From Psychromonas sp. B3M02 (lineage in GTDB: Bacteria > Pseudomonadota > Gammaproteobacteria > Enterobacterales > Psychromonadaceae): a stretch of DNA of 46,352 nt. Location of the stretch: positions 1 to 46,352 of the forward strand of contig NZ_QOCB01000060.1 in NCBI RefSeq assembly GCF_003318165.1, in the 5' to 3' direction. Positions 35,859-43,836 of this stretch are shown here, one piece after another. How positions within the stretch are numbered: position 1 is the stretch's first letter; each line of letters starts with the position of its first letter. Under the pieces are notes generated by a model. That model worked only from the letters and a program-made list of their open reading frames with translations. It was not told the DNA's origin and searched no databases. A program made the translations under genes and the position numbers.

Positions 35859-36698
35859 ATGTTTTCAACTTTTAAAGCGACTATCTGCAAAGCTTTTAAA
35901 CGTCTAGACACCATCAAAAATGAGAACCCCAATCTCAATCAACAAACTTGGTTTGAGATACAACCCTGCTCCACAATCAATATGTTTGGCAAACAGGTTG
36001 TTATCACCCAACCTAGCTCCTCTTTTCTCGTTTATCTTCTAGGTGTGTTAACAACTGCAGTAGGCATCTATTACCTCGCTATTGAAGATGGTCATATGTC
36101 ACGTATCTTATGGGGCTGGTCTTTGATTCTTTGGGGTGTTGGTGCATTGATTGCGGGCACCAGTTATCAAGCCTTTGGTTACCAATTGAAATGCCAAAAT
36201 CGCTCGGTTTGTCGTTGGACAAGTTGGTGGGAAGTGATTTACATGATGTTTCAGCAAGTCAGTATGAACGTGATGTTAGTGGCCGTTTGTTACTCTTGCA
36301 CTCAGGGAGAGCTACTCACCGCTTCTATTATTTATGCTGTCGCCTGTAGCATTATCTACATCATACTCACTTTTATTGGTGGATTTAAACCAATTAAATC
36401 CTGGATCACCTTTGAGCGTATGGTATGGTTTTGTGCTCCTATTATGTTCTTTTTCATGGGCCTTAATGGCTGGCGCTATTTCACCTTAGGCACAGCGGTT
36501 GATCTAGCCTTACTTGGATCTTGGGCTTTAATCTGGTTAACCATGATCTTATTCTGGATATACGATTATCTAGGATGGACAAACAAGCTCTGGGAAGCAA
36601 AACGCATTTGGTTCTCTGAAAACGATGTATTACATGTTGTTTTAATTATTTGGGCTATTTACCTGATTCCAATGGCAGAATATATTGTAGATCTGTAA
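35859..36698 (+). CDS. Polytopic membrane protein of unknown function
   Basis: A 279-aa protein I do not recognise. About 45-50 soluble N-terminal residues precede roughly seven or eight hydrophobic segments (about 56-75, 82-101, 125-145, 152-173, 187-203, 210-233, 258-276). Histidine and acidic residues near the last segment (SENDVLHVVLIIWAIY) recall polytopic hydrolases of the ceramidase/CREST type, but the full motif set is not evident. GAGG precedes the ATG. It follows the dehydrogenase gene by 104 bases on the same strand with a hairpin between them. Confidence 0.65.
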   Translation: MFSTFKATICKAFKRLDTIKNENPNLNQQTWFEIQPCSTINMFGKQVVITQPSSSFLVYLLGVLTTAVGIYYLAIEDGHMSRILWGWSLILWGVGALIAGTSYQAFGYQLKCQNRSVCRWTSWWEVIYMMFQQVSMNVMLVAVCYSCTQGELLTASIIYAVACSIIYIILTFIGGFKPIKSWITFERMVWFCAPIMFFFMGLNGWRYFTLGTAVDLALLGSWALIWLTMILFWIYDYLGWTNKLWEAKRIWFSENDVLHVVLIIWAIYLIPMAEYIVDL

Positions 36699-36769
36699 GC
36701 TATTATATAAATCTAAATCTTATTTATAAGTAATTTGATACTGATAGGGATGTTTTATCGCTCAATCAA

Positions 36770-36804
36770 CACTATTCGTTATAGGATCGATTCAATGAAT
36801 AGTG
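36770..36804. promoter_or_regulatory. Inverted repeat upstream of the thioesterase gene
   Basis: CACTATTC (36770-36777) and GAATAGTG (36797-36804) are exact complements with 19 bases between them, ending 11 bases before the GGAG ribosome-binding site. It could be an operator or an mRNA stem hiding the leader. Confidence 0.3.
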
Positions 36805-36825
36805 CACTCTCACTTGGAGAATATG

Positions 36826-37395
36826 ATGAAATCAGTCAAACCCATTGATAGAAAGCAAGTAAGACCCACTGACGCTTACATCGAAGATAACATGGAGCCA
36901 AAATCAATCGCATTCAGTAGCATCACTGTGGTGCAACAAATGATGGATGCCGATGCAAATATCGCCGGTAATGTACACGGTGGTTCAATCATGAAACTAG
37001 TGGATAACACAGCTTGTATGGTAGGCATGCGACACACAGGCGGTAATGCGGTGACTGCCTCTTTAGACCGTCTGGATTTCCACTCGCCTGTTTATGTCGG
37101 TGATATTCTTCGCATCAAAGCCAGTGTTAACTATGTTGGCTCAACCTCAATGGAAATAGGCGCTCGAGTTGAAGCTGAAGCGGTATTAACCGGAGAAGTT
37201 CGTCATACCGCCTCTGCGTATTTAACCTTTGTTTCACTTGGTCCAGATAGTAAACCACGTCAAATACCTAAAATAATTTGTGAAACAGACAGAGAAAAAG
37301 CACGTTTTGCGGCAGCCTTGGTACGTAAAAAGAAACGTTCAGAAGCGATTAAAGAATCACGTGCGCAACGTGAATTAAGCCTTCAAAAATCATAA
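36826..37395 (+). CDS. Acyl-CoA thioesterase (hotdog fold)
   Basis: Hotdog-fold thioesterase, about 189 aa from ATG 36826, hydrolysing acyl-CoA to free acid and CoA. The catalytic block is ANIAGNVHGGSIMKLVDNTA (Asn/His-Gly-Gly and Asp), with LDRLDFHSPVYVGDILRIKA as the second conserved stretch, typical of the YciA/BACH group. A longer GTG start (36802) lies in the inverted repeat and has no ribosome-binding site; GGAG sits 6 nt before ATG 36826 (an ATG at 36823 is also possible). The basic C-terminal tail (KKKRSEAIKESRAQRE) is extra to the fold. Confidence 0.88.
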   Translation: MKSVKPIDRKQVRPTDAYIEDNMEPKSIAFSSITVVQQMMDADANIAGNVHGGSIMKLVDNTACMVGMRHTGGNAVTASLDRLDFHSPVYVGDILRIKASVNYVGSTSMEIGARVEAEAVLTGEVRHTASAYLTFVSLGPDSKPRQIPKIICETDREKARFAAALVRKKKRSEAIKESRAQRELSLQKS

Positions 37396-37431
37396 TCTAA
37401 TTTGTAGAGTATACACCCCTTCCACTAGAGC

Positions 37432-37456
37432 ATTTGGCGTATAGTACGCGCCAAAT
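37432..37456 (+). terminator. Hairpin after the thioesterase gene
   Basis: ATTTGGCG (37432-37439) pairs with CGCCAAAT (37449-37456) around a 9-base loop, 36 bases after the stop and followed by T-rich sequence. The rest of the gap to 37741 is AT-rich with no other feature visible. Confidence 0.6.
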
Positions 37457-37741
37457 ATTCCTTCTTACATTTTTATTTTTCCCCAGTAAATTAGTATTAT
37501 TCCCAAAAAATATAAACTGATTATCAATATCGATTAAATGTTAGTAATTAATCTTAAATTTTTACCATGAATAGCGGATGCTGAAATTTAAAAATAGCAA
37601 TCAGGTCTTGTTAAACAATCACACTGCATTTTTAACATGTAGATGAGATTAATCTTAAAGCGTTGAACGTTAACTGAATAATTCGATTATTTAGTATCAC
37701 TATTCGCTATTTTTAAAACTAACTTTAAAGGCAATTTTATA

Positions 37742-38518
37742 ATGATAAACCTGAAATCTTTCATGATCGGTTTGGTAATTTCAACGGGCTTCCTTTCCAA
37801 TGTAGTTAATGCAACAACCACAAAACAACAAGATAAAATAACACCTAAAGTAATTTTCTTTGACGTTAATGAAACACTGCTAGACTTGGGTAACGTTGGG
37901 AAGTCAGTATCCGCAGCGCTAGGTGGGCGAGATGAATTAGTCCCATTTTGGTTCACGACCATGCTCCATTATTCATTGGTGAGTAATGAAACAGGCGAGT
38001 ACCACAGCTTCGCAGAGATAGGTATAGCCTCATTAGAGATGATAGCCAATCAACAAAACATTGAGTTAACTCCAGAGCAAGCAAAAACAGCTGTATTAAC
38101 GCCCTTTAGAGATCTTGCACCTCACGCAGATGTAGTAGAAGGCTTAACAAGAATTCGAGCACTGGGTTATAAGATGATCACATTAACTAACTCTTCAGAT
38201 GCGGGTATTGCAGCACAATTGAAAAACTCAGGATTAGCGCAATACTTCGATGGTTCATTAACAGTACAAAACTTACAAACCTTTAAGCCTGATTTAAAAG
38301 TGTACCAGTGGGCAGAAAAAGAGATGGATGTTGCACCTGAAGATGCGATGTTAATTGCAGCACATGCTTGGGATATTGCCGGTGCCGATAAAGTAGGTTG
38401 GAAAACGGCTTATATTCTTCGCCCTGGTAAAGCGCTTTACCCATTAGCAAACACGCCTAGCTTAACTGGAAAAGATTTAATTGAAATTGCAGCACAGTTA
38501 GAAGCAGACGCTAAATAG
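37742..38518 (+). CDS. Exported haloacid dehalogenase type II-like hydrolase
   Basis: HAD-superfamily enzyme of 258 aa related to L-2-haloacid dehalogenases. The nucleophile is D41 in FFDVNETLLDL, with TLTNSS (motif II), the Lys of FKPDLKVY (motif III) and LIAAHAWDIAGA near the C-terminus. A cleavable signal peptide (residues 1-24, ending VVNA-TTT) makes it probably periplasmic, which is unusual for the family. The TFKPDLKVYQWA and AHAWDIAGA blocks favour dehalogenase over phosphatase. No haloacid permease is nearby, so the real substrate is open. Confidence 0.88.
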   Translation: MINLKSFMIGLVISTGFLSNVVNATTTKQQDKITPKVIFFDVNETLLDLGNVGKSVSAALGGRDELVPFWFTTMLHYSLVSNETGEYHSFAEIGIASLEMIANQQNIELTPEQAKTAVLTPFRDLAPHADVVEGLTRIRALGYKMITLTNSSDAGIAAQLKNSGLAQYFDGSLTVQNLQTFKPDLKVYQWAEKEMDVAPEDAMLIAAHAWDIAGADKVGWKTAYILRPGKALYPLANTPSLTGKDLIEIAAQLEADAK

Positions 38519-38604
38519 ATTGACTGGTTTGAGTTATTGCATCAAAAACATTGATGATGTAGTAAAAGAATTTGTAATCGATAGCAATATCGGTTAATCC
38601 TACT

Positions 38605-38641
38605 TAAGGACTACATCACTGATTATAGTGATGTAGTCCTT
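38605..38641. terminator. Bidirectional terminator, 16-bp perfect stem
   Basis: TAAGGACTACATCACT (38605-38620) and its exact complement (38626-38641) enclose GATTAT. It lies between the convergent HAD and exonuclease genes and is one of the most stable-looking hairpins in the window. Confidence 0.85.
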
Positions 38642-38666
38642 ATTATTAGTGTAGTACCTATAGCCG

Positions 38667-39173
38667 TTAAGTCTGTTTTACTAGCGCATTCGTTTGACGG
38701 TAGGTTTCCTGTATCACCCAAGCATCATTGGTGGCACGATGTCGCTGTATTTTAGTTTGAACGATAATTTTGTCCTTGGTTTCATGCCATATTTTCATCT
38801 GATGTTCCGACAAAATCATCTCTAATGGGCTAACATCAAATTTCATTTCTACACCAGACGCATGAAACAAACGAATCAACCAAGGTTTATCCACTACCCA
38901 ACCATCAGAATATAAGGTCATTCCGGCCAATATTTCATTGAGTTGATGTGCCACTTCAACAACAGGTTTACCATAACGTTTTAATGTTTCACGAGAAATA
39001 TTATGCACCTGCTCAGCTTCTTCATTCCAATAATCCCAATCTTTTGAAGGTGAGATTAACGTACAAAATTTTGTTCCATCACTTAATACCAACCCCACTT
39101 CAATGGGGTAACTTTCACCTCCAAAACCAGAGGCTTCAATATCAATAATATTAGGGCATCCTTTAGGTTGCAT
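38667..39173 (-). CDS. DEDDh 3'-5' exonuclease-family protein
   Basis: Small RNase T/DnaQ-fold nuclease, 168 aa. The DEDDh set is D11 and E13 (IIDIEASGFG), D90 or D95 (YSDGWVVDKPW), H145 and D150 (HRATNDAW). WDYWNEEAEQVHNISRETL is the usual second block. No accessory domain is present, so it could act on DNA or RNA. It is the last gene of the putative FNT-kinase operon, 35 bases after the DUF4174 gene; no functional link to the channel is apparent. Confidence 0.85.
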   Translation of the reverse strand: MQPKGCPNIIDIEASGFGGESYPIEVGLVLSDGTKFCTLISPSKDWDYWNEEAEQVHNISRETLKRYGKPVVEVAHQLNEILAGMTLYSDGWVVDKPWLIRLFHASGVEMKFDVSPLEMILSEHQMKIWHETKDKIIVQTKIQRHRATNDAWVIQETYRQTNALVKQT

Positions 39174-39208
39174 AAAGTATCCTATTACATGTGGAGAGTT
39201 TATTTATA

Positions 39209-39631
39209 TTAGTCATTTTGTTGCAGCATCTCTTGTTGTCGCATTGGCATTGAATCTATGGTCGAGATTAGCTCCGTTATATCCAATTGTTGTGCGCGCA
39301 ATTTAATGCCGCCATCTTTACCAATCAATAAAACCCGATATTTATTCAGAGGAAACGTGTCTTTTGTGCGCTCAACAAATTGCATAGATATCCCGCCCTG
39401 ATAATTGCTGATCACCTGTGTATCTTGAACAATAAACCATACAAGATCCCGATCGATAACAGCCTCTTTATACTTGGCGAATAACTGTTGATTACGTTTA
39501 TCATCGTCGCTTGATAACAATAAAATAACGCGATTTTTCCACATTAATTCACTGATATTATTTAAATTTTCCGCTTGTGCTTCGCAACTAGTGGTTGTCA
39601 ACATAACTAGCAGCAGTAATATATATTGCAT
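39209..39631 (-). CDS. DUF4174-domain lipoprotein or secreted protein
   Basis: A 140-aa exported protein from ATG 39631; an earlier GTG at 39643 has no ribosome-binding site. The signal sequence ends at TTTSC (C16), a possible but weak lipobox. The mature part reads MWKNRVILLLSSDDD, DRDLVWFIVQD, YRVLLIGKDGGIKLRAQ and MPMRQQEML, the DUF4174 pattern. The fold looks thioredoxin-like without a CxxC, so a redox role is unlikely. The function is unknown. It is sandwiched between the kinase/phosphatase and exonuclease genes. Confidence 0.8.
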   Translation of the reverse strand: MQYILLLLVMLTTTSCEAQAENLNNISELMWKNRVILLLSSDDDKRNQQLFAKYKEAVIDRDLVWFIVQDTQVISNYQGGISMQFVERTKDTFPLNKYRVLLIGKDGGIKLRAQQLDITELISTIDSMPMRQQEMLQQND

Positions 39632-39686
39632 AATGATACTCACTTTTAATTAGGTTTATATTTACGACTGACCTCATAACGTCTCT

Positions 39687-41396
39687 TTACCTCGTTAACA
39701 ATAATCCAATAATAATGAACAGCAACAGCGTACTCATACCTTGCCAAAACACCACGGGTTTACGCTCTATTAAAGGTGCTCGCCCTTTTGCTAAAAACTG
39801 CTTGCTTGGATGCCTTAAATCATAGATAAATTCAGATAACACTGAATAACGATGCTTAGGCTCAACTTGTAAAGCCCGTTGCAAAGTATCATCAATCCAC
39901 AAAGGTAATTCTGTATCAGCAGTAATAATAGGTCGATACCTTAACTTGCGTTGCGCGGATAGGCTCCTAGCCTGTGTTATTTCTGCCTTGTAAGGAAATT
40001 TTCCCGATAACATCTGGTAGGTGATAACTGCAATGGAATAGATATCCGACGCCGCAGTCCCCCACTCACCTAAAAAATATTCTGGCGCAGAATAACGCAA
40101 AGTACCGCGTAACATTTGCTCCTGTTCAACATAACTAACACCAGCAATATAGGTAGAGCCAAAATCAATAATTTTTACCGTATTATCACTATCGATCATA
40201 ATATTTTGTGGGCGTAAATCTTGATGAATCATCTCCTGACGATGAAAGGCTTGCACTCCTTTCACTACCTGCTCAATAATATTACGCACAACTTCCAAGC
40301 TAGGGGTTGGGTTATCGATGATCCACTGTTGCAGTGATTTCCCTTCAATATATTCACTAACAAGGTATACAAAATTTTGCTTGCGATTAGCGTTAATGGC
40401 TTTAGCCACATATGGGTTATTAATGCGCTTTGCAACCCATTGCTCTAACATAAAATGTTCAAGATATTGTTCATCAGTGCGCATTTCCACTGAGGGTGTT
40501 TTAATCACAGCCTGTTTTTGTGTCGTCAGATCTTTAGCTAAAAATACATGACTACGGCTGCTTATATATAACTCCCGTAATATTTGATAACCATCAAATT
40601 CCATTCTTGGTGCTAAATTGGGTGGCATCGGCAGTTGTGTTAACTGATGTACTTCATCTAATTGATAATCGGGTATACTATTTACTCGTACAATTTGAAC
40701 GCTTAAATTATCATTACTGCCGGCAGCCATTGCTTGCACAATAACCTCGTTCGCTGCCTCAGCTAAGTTCGACTTTTGTTGAATAATCTTTGATATTTTA
40801 TAACCATCAATAAACTCGAATACACCATCGGTAGCGAGTATAAACAGATCGTCTTTTTGTATTTGCAAACTTGTATAATCGATGGGTAAGGTTTTATCAA
40901 TTCCTAATGCACGTGTTAAATAACTAACCTCATCGGATACACGTAGACGATGATCTTCAGTAAATTGTTCTAATTGTTCACCCGATAACCGATAGATGCG
41001 ACTATCGCCAGAATGGAATATATGTGCCGTATTAGATTTTAAGATTAATGCACTAAAGGTACAGACATAGCCTTTATTCTTATCAAAACGGTTAGGGCTA
41101 TCTAAGGTTTGTGCATGTAACCACGAGTTAATTGATTTAAGGACAGTTTGCCCCGAACTTTTAACTGACCAAGTATCAGCTGTACAATAATAATCAGCTA
41201 AAAAACTTGAAACTGCTGTTTTACTAGCGATTTGACTCACTTGACTGGAGCTGATGCCATCGGCGATAGCCAGCACCACTCCTTTTGTGCTTAACAAAGG
41301 CTCGTTAGGTATTAAGTGTCCAATGTGATCTTGGTTAATTGCTTTAATGCCTTTATCACTTGCACTACCAATACTCACACTCAATGGTAATCCCAC
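39687..41396 (-). CDS. Bifunctional PP2C phosphatase-Ser/Thr kinase membrane protein
   Basis: One chain holds a PP2C phosphatase (about 1-240) and a Hanks-type kinase (about 270-535), then one membrane helix at the C-terminus (VVFWQGMSTLLLFIIIGLLL). PP2C metal residues appear in NQDHIG, AIADGISS, HSGDSR, ATDGVFE and SNDNLS. The kinase keeps the VAIK-type Lys (AVIKTP), IHQDLRPQNIMID (Gln for the usual Arg of HRD), IDFGSTY and SAPEY. Its glycine loop (ELYISSRSHVFLA) has lost the glycines. I chose GTG 41396, because AGGAGG lies 4 nt upstream and inside the longer TTG reading (41414). It lies 44 bases after the FNT gene. Similar fusions accompany nitrite/nitrate transport genes in Pseudomonas. 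Confidence 0.88.
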   Translation of the reverse strand: MGLPLSVSIGSASDKGIKAINQDHIGHLIPNEPLLSTKGVVLAIADGISSSQVSQIASKTAVSSFLADYYCTADTWSVKSSGQTVLKSINSWLHAQTLDSPNRFDKNKGYVCTFSALILKSNTAHIFHSGDSRIYRLSGEQLEQFTEDHRLRVSDEVSYLTRALGIDKTLPIDYTSLQIQKDDLFILATDGVFEFIDGYKISKIIQQKSNLAEAANEVIVQAMAAGSNDNLSVQIVRVNSIPDYQLDEVHQLTQLPMPPNLAPRMEFDGYQILRELYISSRSHVFLAKDLTTQKQAVIKTPSVEMRTDEQYLEHFMLEQWVAKRINNPYVAKAINANRKQNFVYLVSEYIEGKSLQQWIIDNPTPSLEVVRNIIEQVVKGVQAFHRQEMIHQDLRPQNIMIDSDNTVKIIDFGSTYIAGVSYVEQEQMLRGTLRYSAPEYFLGEWGTAASDIYSIAVITYQMLSGKFPYKAEITQARSLSAQRKLRYRPIITADTELPLWIDDTLQRALQVEPKHRYSVLSEFIYDLRHPSKQFLAKGRAPLIERKPVVFWQGMSTLLLFIIIGLLLTR

Positions 41397-41440
41397 AATA
41401 CCTCCTGTACCCAACAGCCTAAGTTAAACACTTGATGCAA

Positions 41441-42253
41441 TTAACGCATTACACGTTGTGCTGATGTTTTCACGTGTGTGTAATAAAGTGGTAAGCCAAC
41501 TAAACATAAGCCACCCACTAAATTACCCAATACGGTTGGTAACTCATTCCATAACAGATAATCAGTAACAGTGAAGTCACCCCCCATGATCATTGAAAAA
41601 GGAAATAGGAACATATTTACAATTGAGTGCTCAAATCCCATATAAAAGAACAGCATAATTGGCATCCACATTGCCGCCATTTTACTCCCTGCAGAAGTTG
41701 AGATCATAGCGCCCACGACGCCCATTGACACCATCCAGTTACATAACATGCCACGGATAAAGATAGTAAACCAACCACCAACGCCATGGGCTTGATAACC
41801 TAAGGTTCTCGACTCACCAATGGTAGCGACTTTTGCAGCAATCGCACCACCATCTGTCCCATAACCTAAGGTTAGGATAAATGACATCATAAATGCCACG
41901 GTGATCGCACCAAAAAAGTTACCAATAAATACCAGTCCCCAATTACGCATAACACCAGAGAAGGTCACTCCTGGTCGTTTGTCTAATAACGATAAAGGAA
42001 CCAAAGTAAACACACCGGTAAGCAGATCAAATTTCATTAAATAGAGCATGATAAAGCCGACAGGGAATAAACAGGCGCCAAGAATTGCACTGCCGGTTTT
42101 AGTGGCCACGGTTATCGCAAAAACAGCCGCTAAAGCGAGAATAGCCCCCGCCATAAAAGCCCTGATCAAGGTATCTTTCGTGGACATATAAACTTTAGAT
42201 TCACCTGCATCGACCATTTTAGTAACAAATTCACTGGGTTCTAAATATGACAT
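41441..42253 (-). CDS. Formate/nitrite transporter (FNT) family channel
   Basis: Pentameric inner-membrane channel family (FocA/NirC), 270 aa with six hydrophobic segments. GFEHSIVNMFLFPFSMIMG contains the conserved pore histidine; FDLLTGVF and NWGLVFIGNFFGA are other signatures. The cargo could be formate, nitrite or hydrosulfide, and no nir or pfl gene is nearby to decide. The close kinase/phosphatase gene favours nitrite by analogy with the pseudomonad nitrate-assimilation locus. AAGGAAAGG precedes the ATG. Confidence 0.9.
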   Translation of the reverse strand: MSYLEPSEFVTKMVDAGESKVYMSTKDTLIRAFMAGAILALAAVFAITVATKTGSAILGACLFPVGFIMLYLMKFDLLTGVFTLVPLSLLDKRPGVTFSGVMRNWGLVFIGNFFGAITVAFMMSFILTLGYGTDGGAIAAKVATIGESRTLGYQAHGVGGWFTIFIRGMLCNWMVSMGVVGAMISTSAGSKMAAMWMPIMLFFYMGFEHSIVNMFLFPFSMIMGGDFTVTDYLLWNELPTVLGNLVGGLCLVGLPLYYTHVKTSAQRVMR

Positions 42254-42488
42254 AACTACCTTTCCTTAGATTAATTAAAAAACAACCACTTACGTTAATA
42301 CAAAGCACAAACAATGCCACAAACTAAACCATTGATTTATAGCTCATTTTTTTAACGCTATATTTTTAATTCACTAATTTTATACATTTAAAAGTATAAT
42401 AATTTATAATTGCACCAAAATAGAGCGCTAAAATTCAAACGTTAATTTCTAATAACACAAATAACTTACTAGCGACTTAATACTGACA

Positions 42489-42505
42489 TGTCGGTAAAAT
42501 TTACC
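42489..42505 (+). promoter_or_regulatory. Upstream activator motif 1 for the PEP-CTERM gene
   Basis: TGTCGGTAAAATTTACC. It shares 14 of its first 16 bases with the motif at 42636 and lies 210 bp upstream of the sigma-54 -12 element. The pattern TGT..ACA-like and its repetition suggest an enhancer-binding-protein site, probably of the PrsR type linked to exosortase systems. Confidence 0.5.
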
Positions 42506-42635
42506 TAGCATTCAGTTTATTCATTAAATCAACCTATTAGGTTACCTGCCTATAAAAAGTACGTTTTCAGCCTGTATGCCTATTGCTAGGTAGTTTTTAT
42601 GTTAGCTAACAATCTCTAACTCACATAAAACAACC

Positions 42636-42652
42636 TGTCGGAAAAGTTTACA
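42636..42652 (+). promoter_or_regulatory. Upstream activator motif 2 for the PEP-CTERM gene
   Basis: TGTCGGAAAAGTTTACA, second copy of the same motif, ending 63 bp before the sigma-54 -12 GC. This distance is typical for a bacterial enhancer-binding protein acting by DNA looping. Confidence 0.55.
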
Positions 42653-42700
42653 AAAAGTATCATAAAGAAAAATAACTCGAATATAACAACAACTTATAAA

Positions 42701-42718
42701 TTGGTATGTTACTTGCTA
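42701..42718 (+). promoter_or_regulatory. Sigma-54 promoter of the PEP-CTERM gene
   Basis: TTGGTATGTTACTTGCTA has the invariant -24 GG (42703-42704) and -12 GC (42715-42716) exactly 10 bp apart and matches TTGGCAC-N5-TTGCTA at most positions. The ATG is 72 bases downstream. Confidence 0.7.
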
Positions 42719-42789
42719 ATTCCTAGTCGCTGTTGTGACAGATAAACAATGGCATAGGCATTAATAATTGATTTAAAAGGATTTTTAAA

Positions 42790-43323
42790 ATGAAAAAACG
42801 ACTGGGTCTAACCACCCTCTTATTTGCAATGAATGCTAATGCAGCATTAATTAACTTTGAGAGCACAAGTGCAAGTAATAGCGGCGCGCTTATTAACTAC
42901 GATAATGTTGTCACTCCCACTTCCATTGTAGGCGATGCGATTTTTACATTAAATGTTAATGGCGATTTCAACTCTAACTATGAATATGCGGATCTAGTAT
43001 TGAATGGATTTAGTTTAGGACGTATTTTAGATAGTAATACAAGCAATGATTTATTTAATTTTACCAATGATGTCGGTAATCAGTCTATCTCGACCATCAC
43101 AGGAACAGCGACAATCTCAGAGAGCGTTTTCTCGTCATTAATAAGTGATGGTTTTCTTGATTTCTCTTTTGATGCCAGTTCAAGTGTGAATTGTTGCGGT
43201 ACGATCAATGAACTATCTGGAACAATATCTTTCACTGAATCAACATCAATCCCAGAGCCGGCTCCACTTATGTTATTAGGACTGGGTTTATTAGGTTTTG
43301 CAAAATTAAGAAAGAAAAAGTAG
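42790..43323 (+). CDS. PEP-CTERM sorting-domain protein
   Basis: Exported protein of 177 aa. The N-terminal signal peptide ends near ANA (residues 16-18). The body is low in charge and rich in Ser, Asn, Thr and Asp (NSNYEYADLVLNGFSLGRIL). The C-terminus is a classical exosortase signal: PEP at 155-157 (SIPEPAPLMLLG), a hydrophobic helix, and a basic end KLRKKK. An exosortase would cleave it and probably anchor it to, or release it with, exopolysaccharide. No exosortase gene is in the window. An AAAAGGA ribosome-binding site is present. Its sigma-54 promoter and paired upstream sites fit the known link of such proteins to RpoN. Confidence 0.9.
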   Translation: MKKRLGLTTLLFAMNANAALINFESTSASNSGALINYDNVVTPTSIVGDAIFTLNVNGDFNSNYEYADLVLNGFSLGRILDSNTSNDLFNFTNDVGNQSISTITGTATISESVFSSLISDGFLDFSFDASSSVNCCGTINELSGTISFTESTSIPEPAPLMLLGLGLLGFAKLRKKK

Positions 43324-43340
43324 TTTTATTCAGTAAAACT

Positions 43341-43381
43341 TAGTCCCTAACTAGGTCACTATTGACGATAGTTGGGGACTA
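43341..43381. terminator. Hairpin between convergent PEP-CTERM and lipoprotein genes
   Basis: TAGTCCC (43341-43347) pairs with GGGACTA (43375-43381), extended by AACTA with TAGTT inside. It sits 17 bases after the PEP-CTERM stop and lacks a long T-run. Confidence 0.55.
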
Positions 43382-43419
43382 TATTTAATGTTCGACAAAT
43401 TGATGGCAAAATAGGTTTA

Positions 43420-43836
43420 TTATAACAAGCGCGCCACTTTATCCTTATTCACATCTGTAGCAGTATTCGCTATGGTTTGTACATTGTCGTCGTCAAGATC
43501 AACCCTATTACCTGTGTGCTCGAAAATAGCTTGTTGAATTTTTTCATTAGTCATTTCACCTTCAATTTTCACAATATTATTGTTTTCTTTTCCATTTGAA
43601 GCAGAGCCTCCCGGCAAGTAAATAGTGCCATTACTAAAATCCACTGCGAAGGCAATCACACCAGGCACTAAAAAAAACAATAAGCCAATGGCATTTAGAG
43701 CAACGATACTGGCATCCAGTTGCCCAGCGCTTTGCCCTTTTCTCTCTGGTTTAAGGATTGTGCCACAACCTGACAATTGAATACTTAACCCCACTATTAA
43801 TGGTAATGCAATGCGCTTTTGTATTTTTATATTCAT
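43420..43836 (-). CDS. Small conserved lipoprotein
   Basis: Predicted lipoprotein of 138 aa with lipobox IQLSGC (C24). The mature part opens GTILKPERKGQSAGQLDASIVALNAIG, then a hydrophobic stretch (about 47-66) and VDFSNGTIYLPGG; the tail is Asp/Asn-rich. I recognise it as a conserved marine gammaproteobacterial protein without known function (homologues have carried misleading polynucleotide-phosphorylase names). The second hydrophobic stretch suggests a double membrane contact. It is monocistronic. Confidence 0.72.
   Translation of the reverse strand: MNIKIQKRIALPLIVGLSIQLSGCGTILKPERKGQSAGQLDASIVALNAIGLLFFLVPGVIAFAVDFSNGTIYLPGGSASNGKENNNIVKIEGEMTNEKIQQAIFEHTGNRVDLDDDNVQTIANTATDVNKDKVARLL

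Noticed and set aside
36802-36825. GTG start giving a longer thioesterase
   Set aside because: It lies in an inverted repeat with no ribosome-binding site, while GGAG is correctly spaced before ATG 36826.
42722-42790. TGGCATAGGCATTAATAATT as an alternative sigma-54 promoter
   Set aside because: The bases 10 bp after its GG are AA instead of GC, whereas the element at 42701 has the exact GG-N10-GC spacing.
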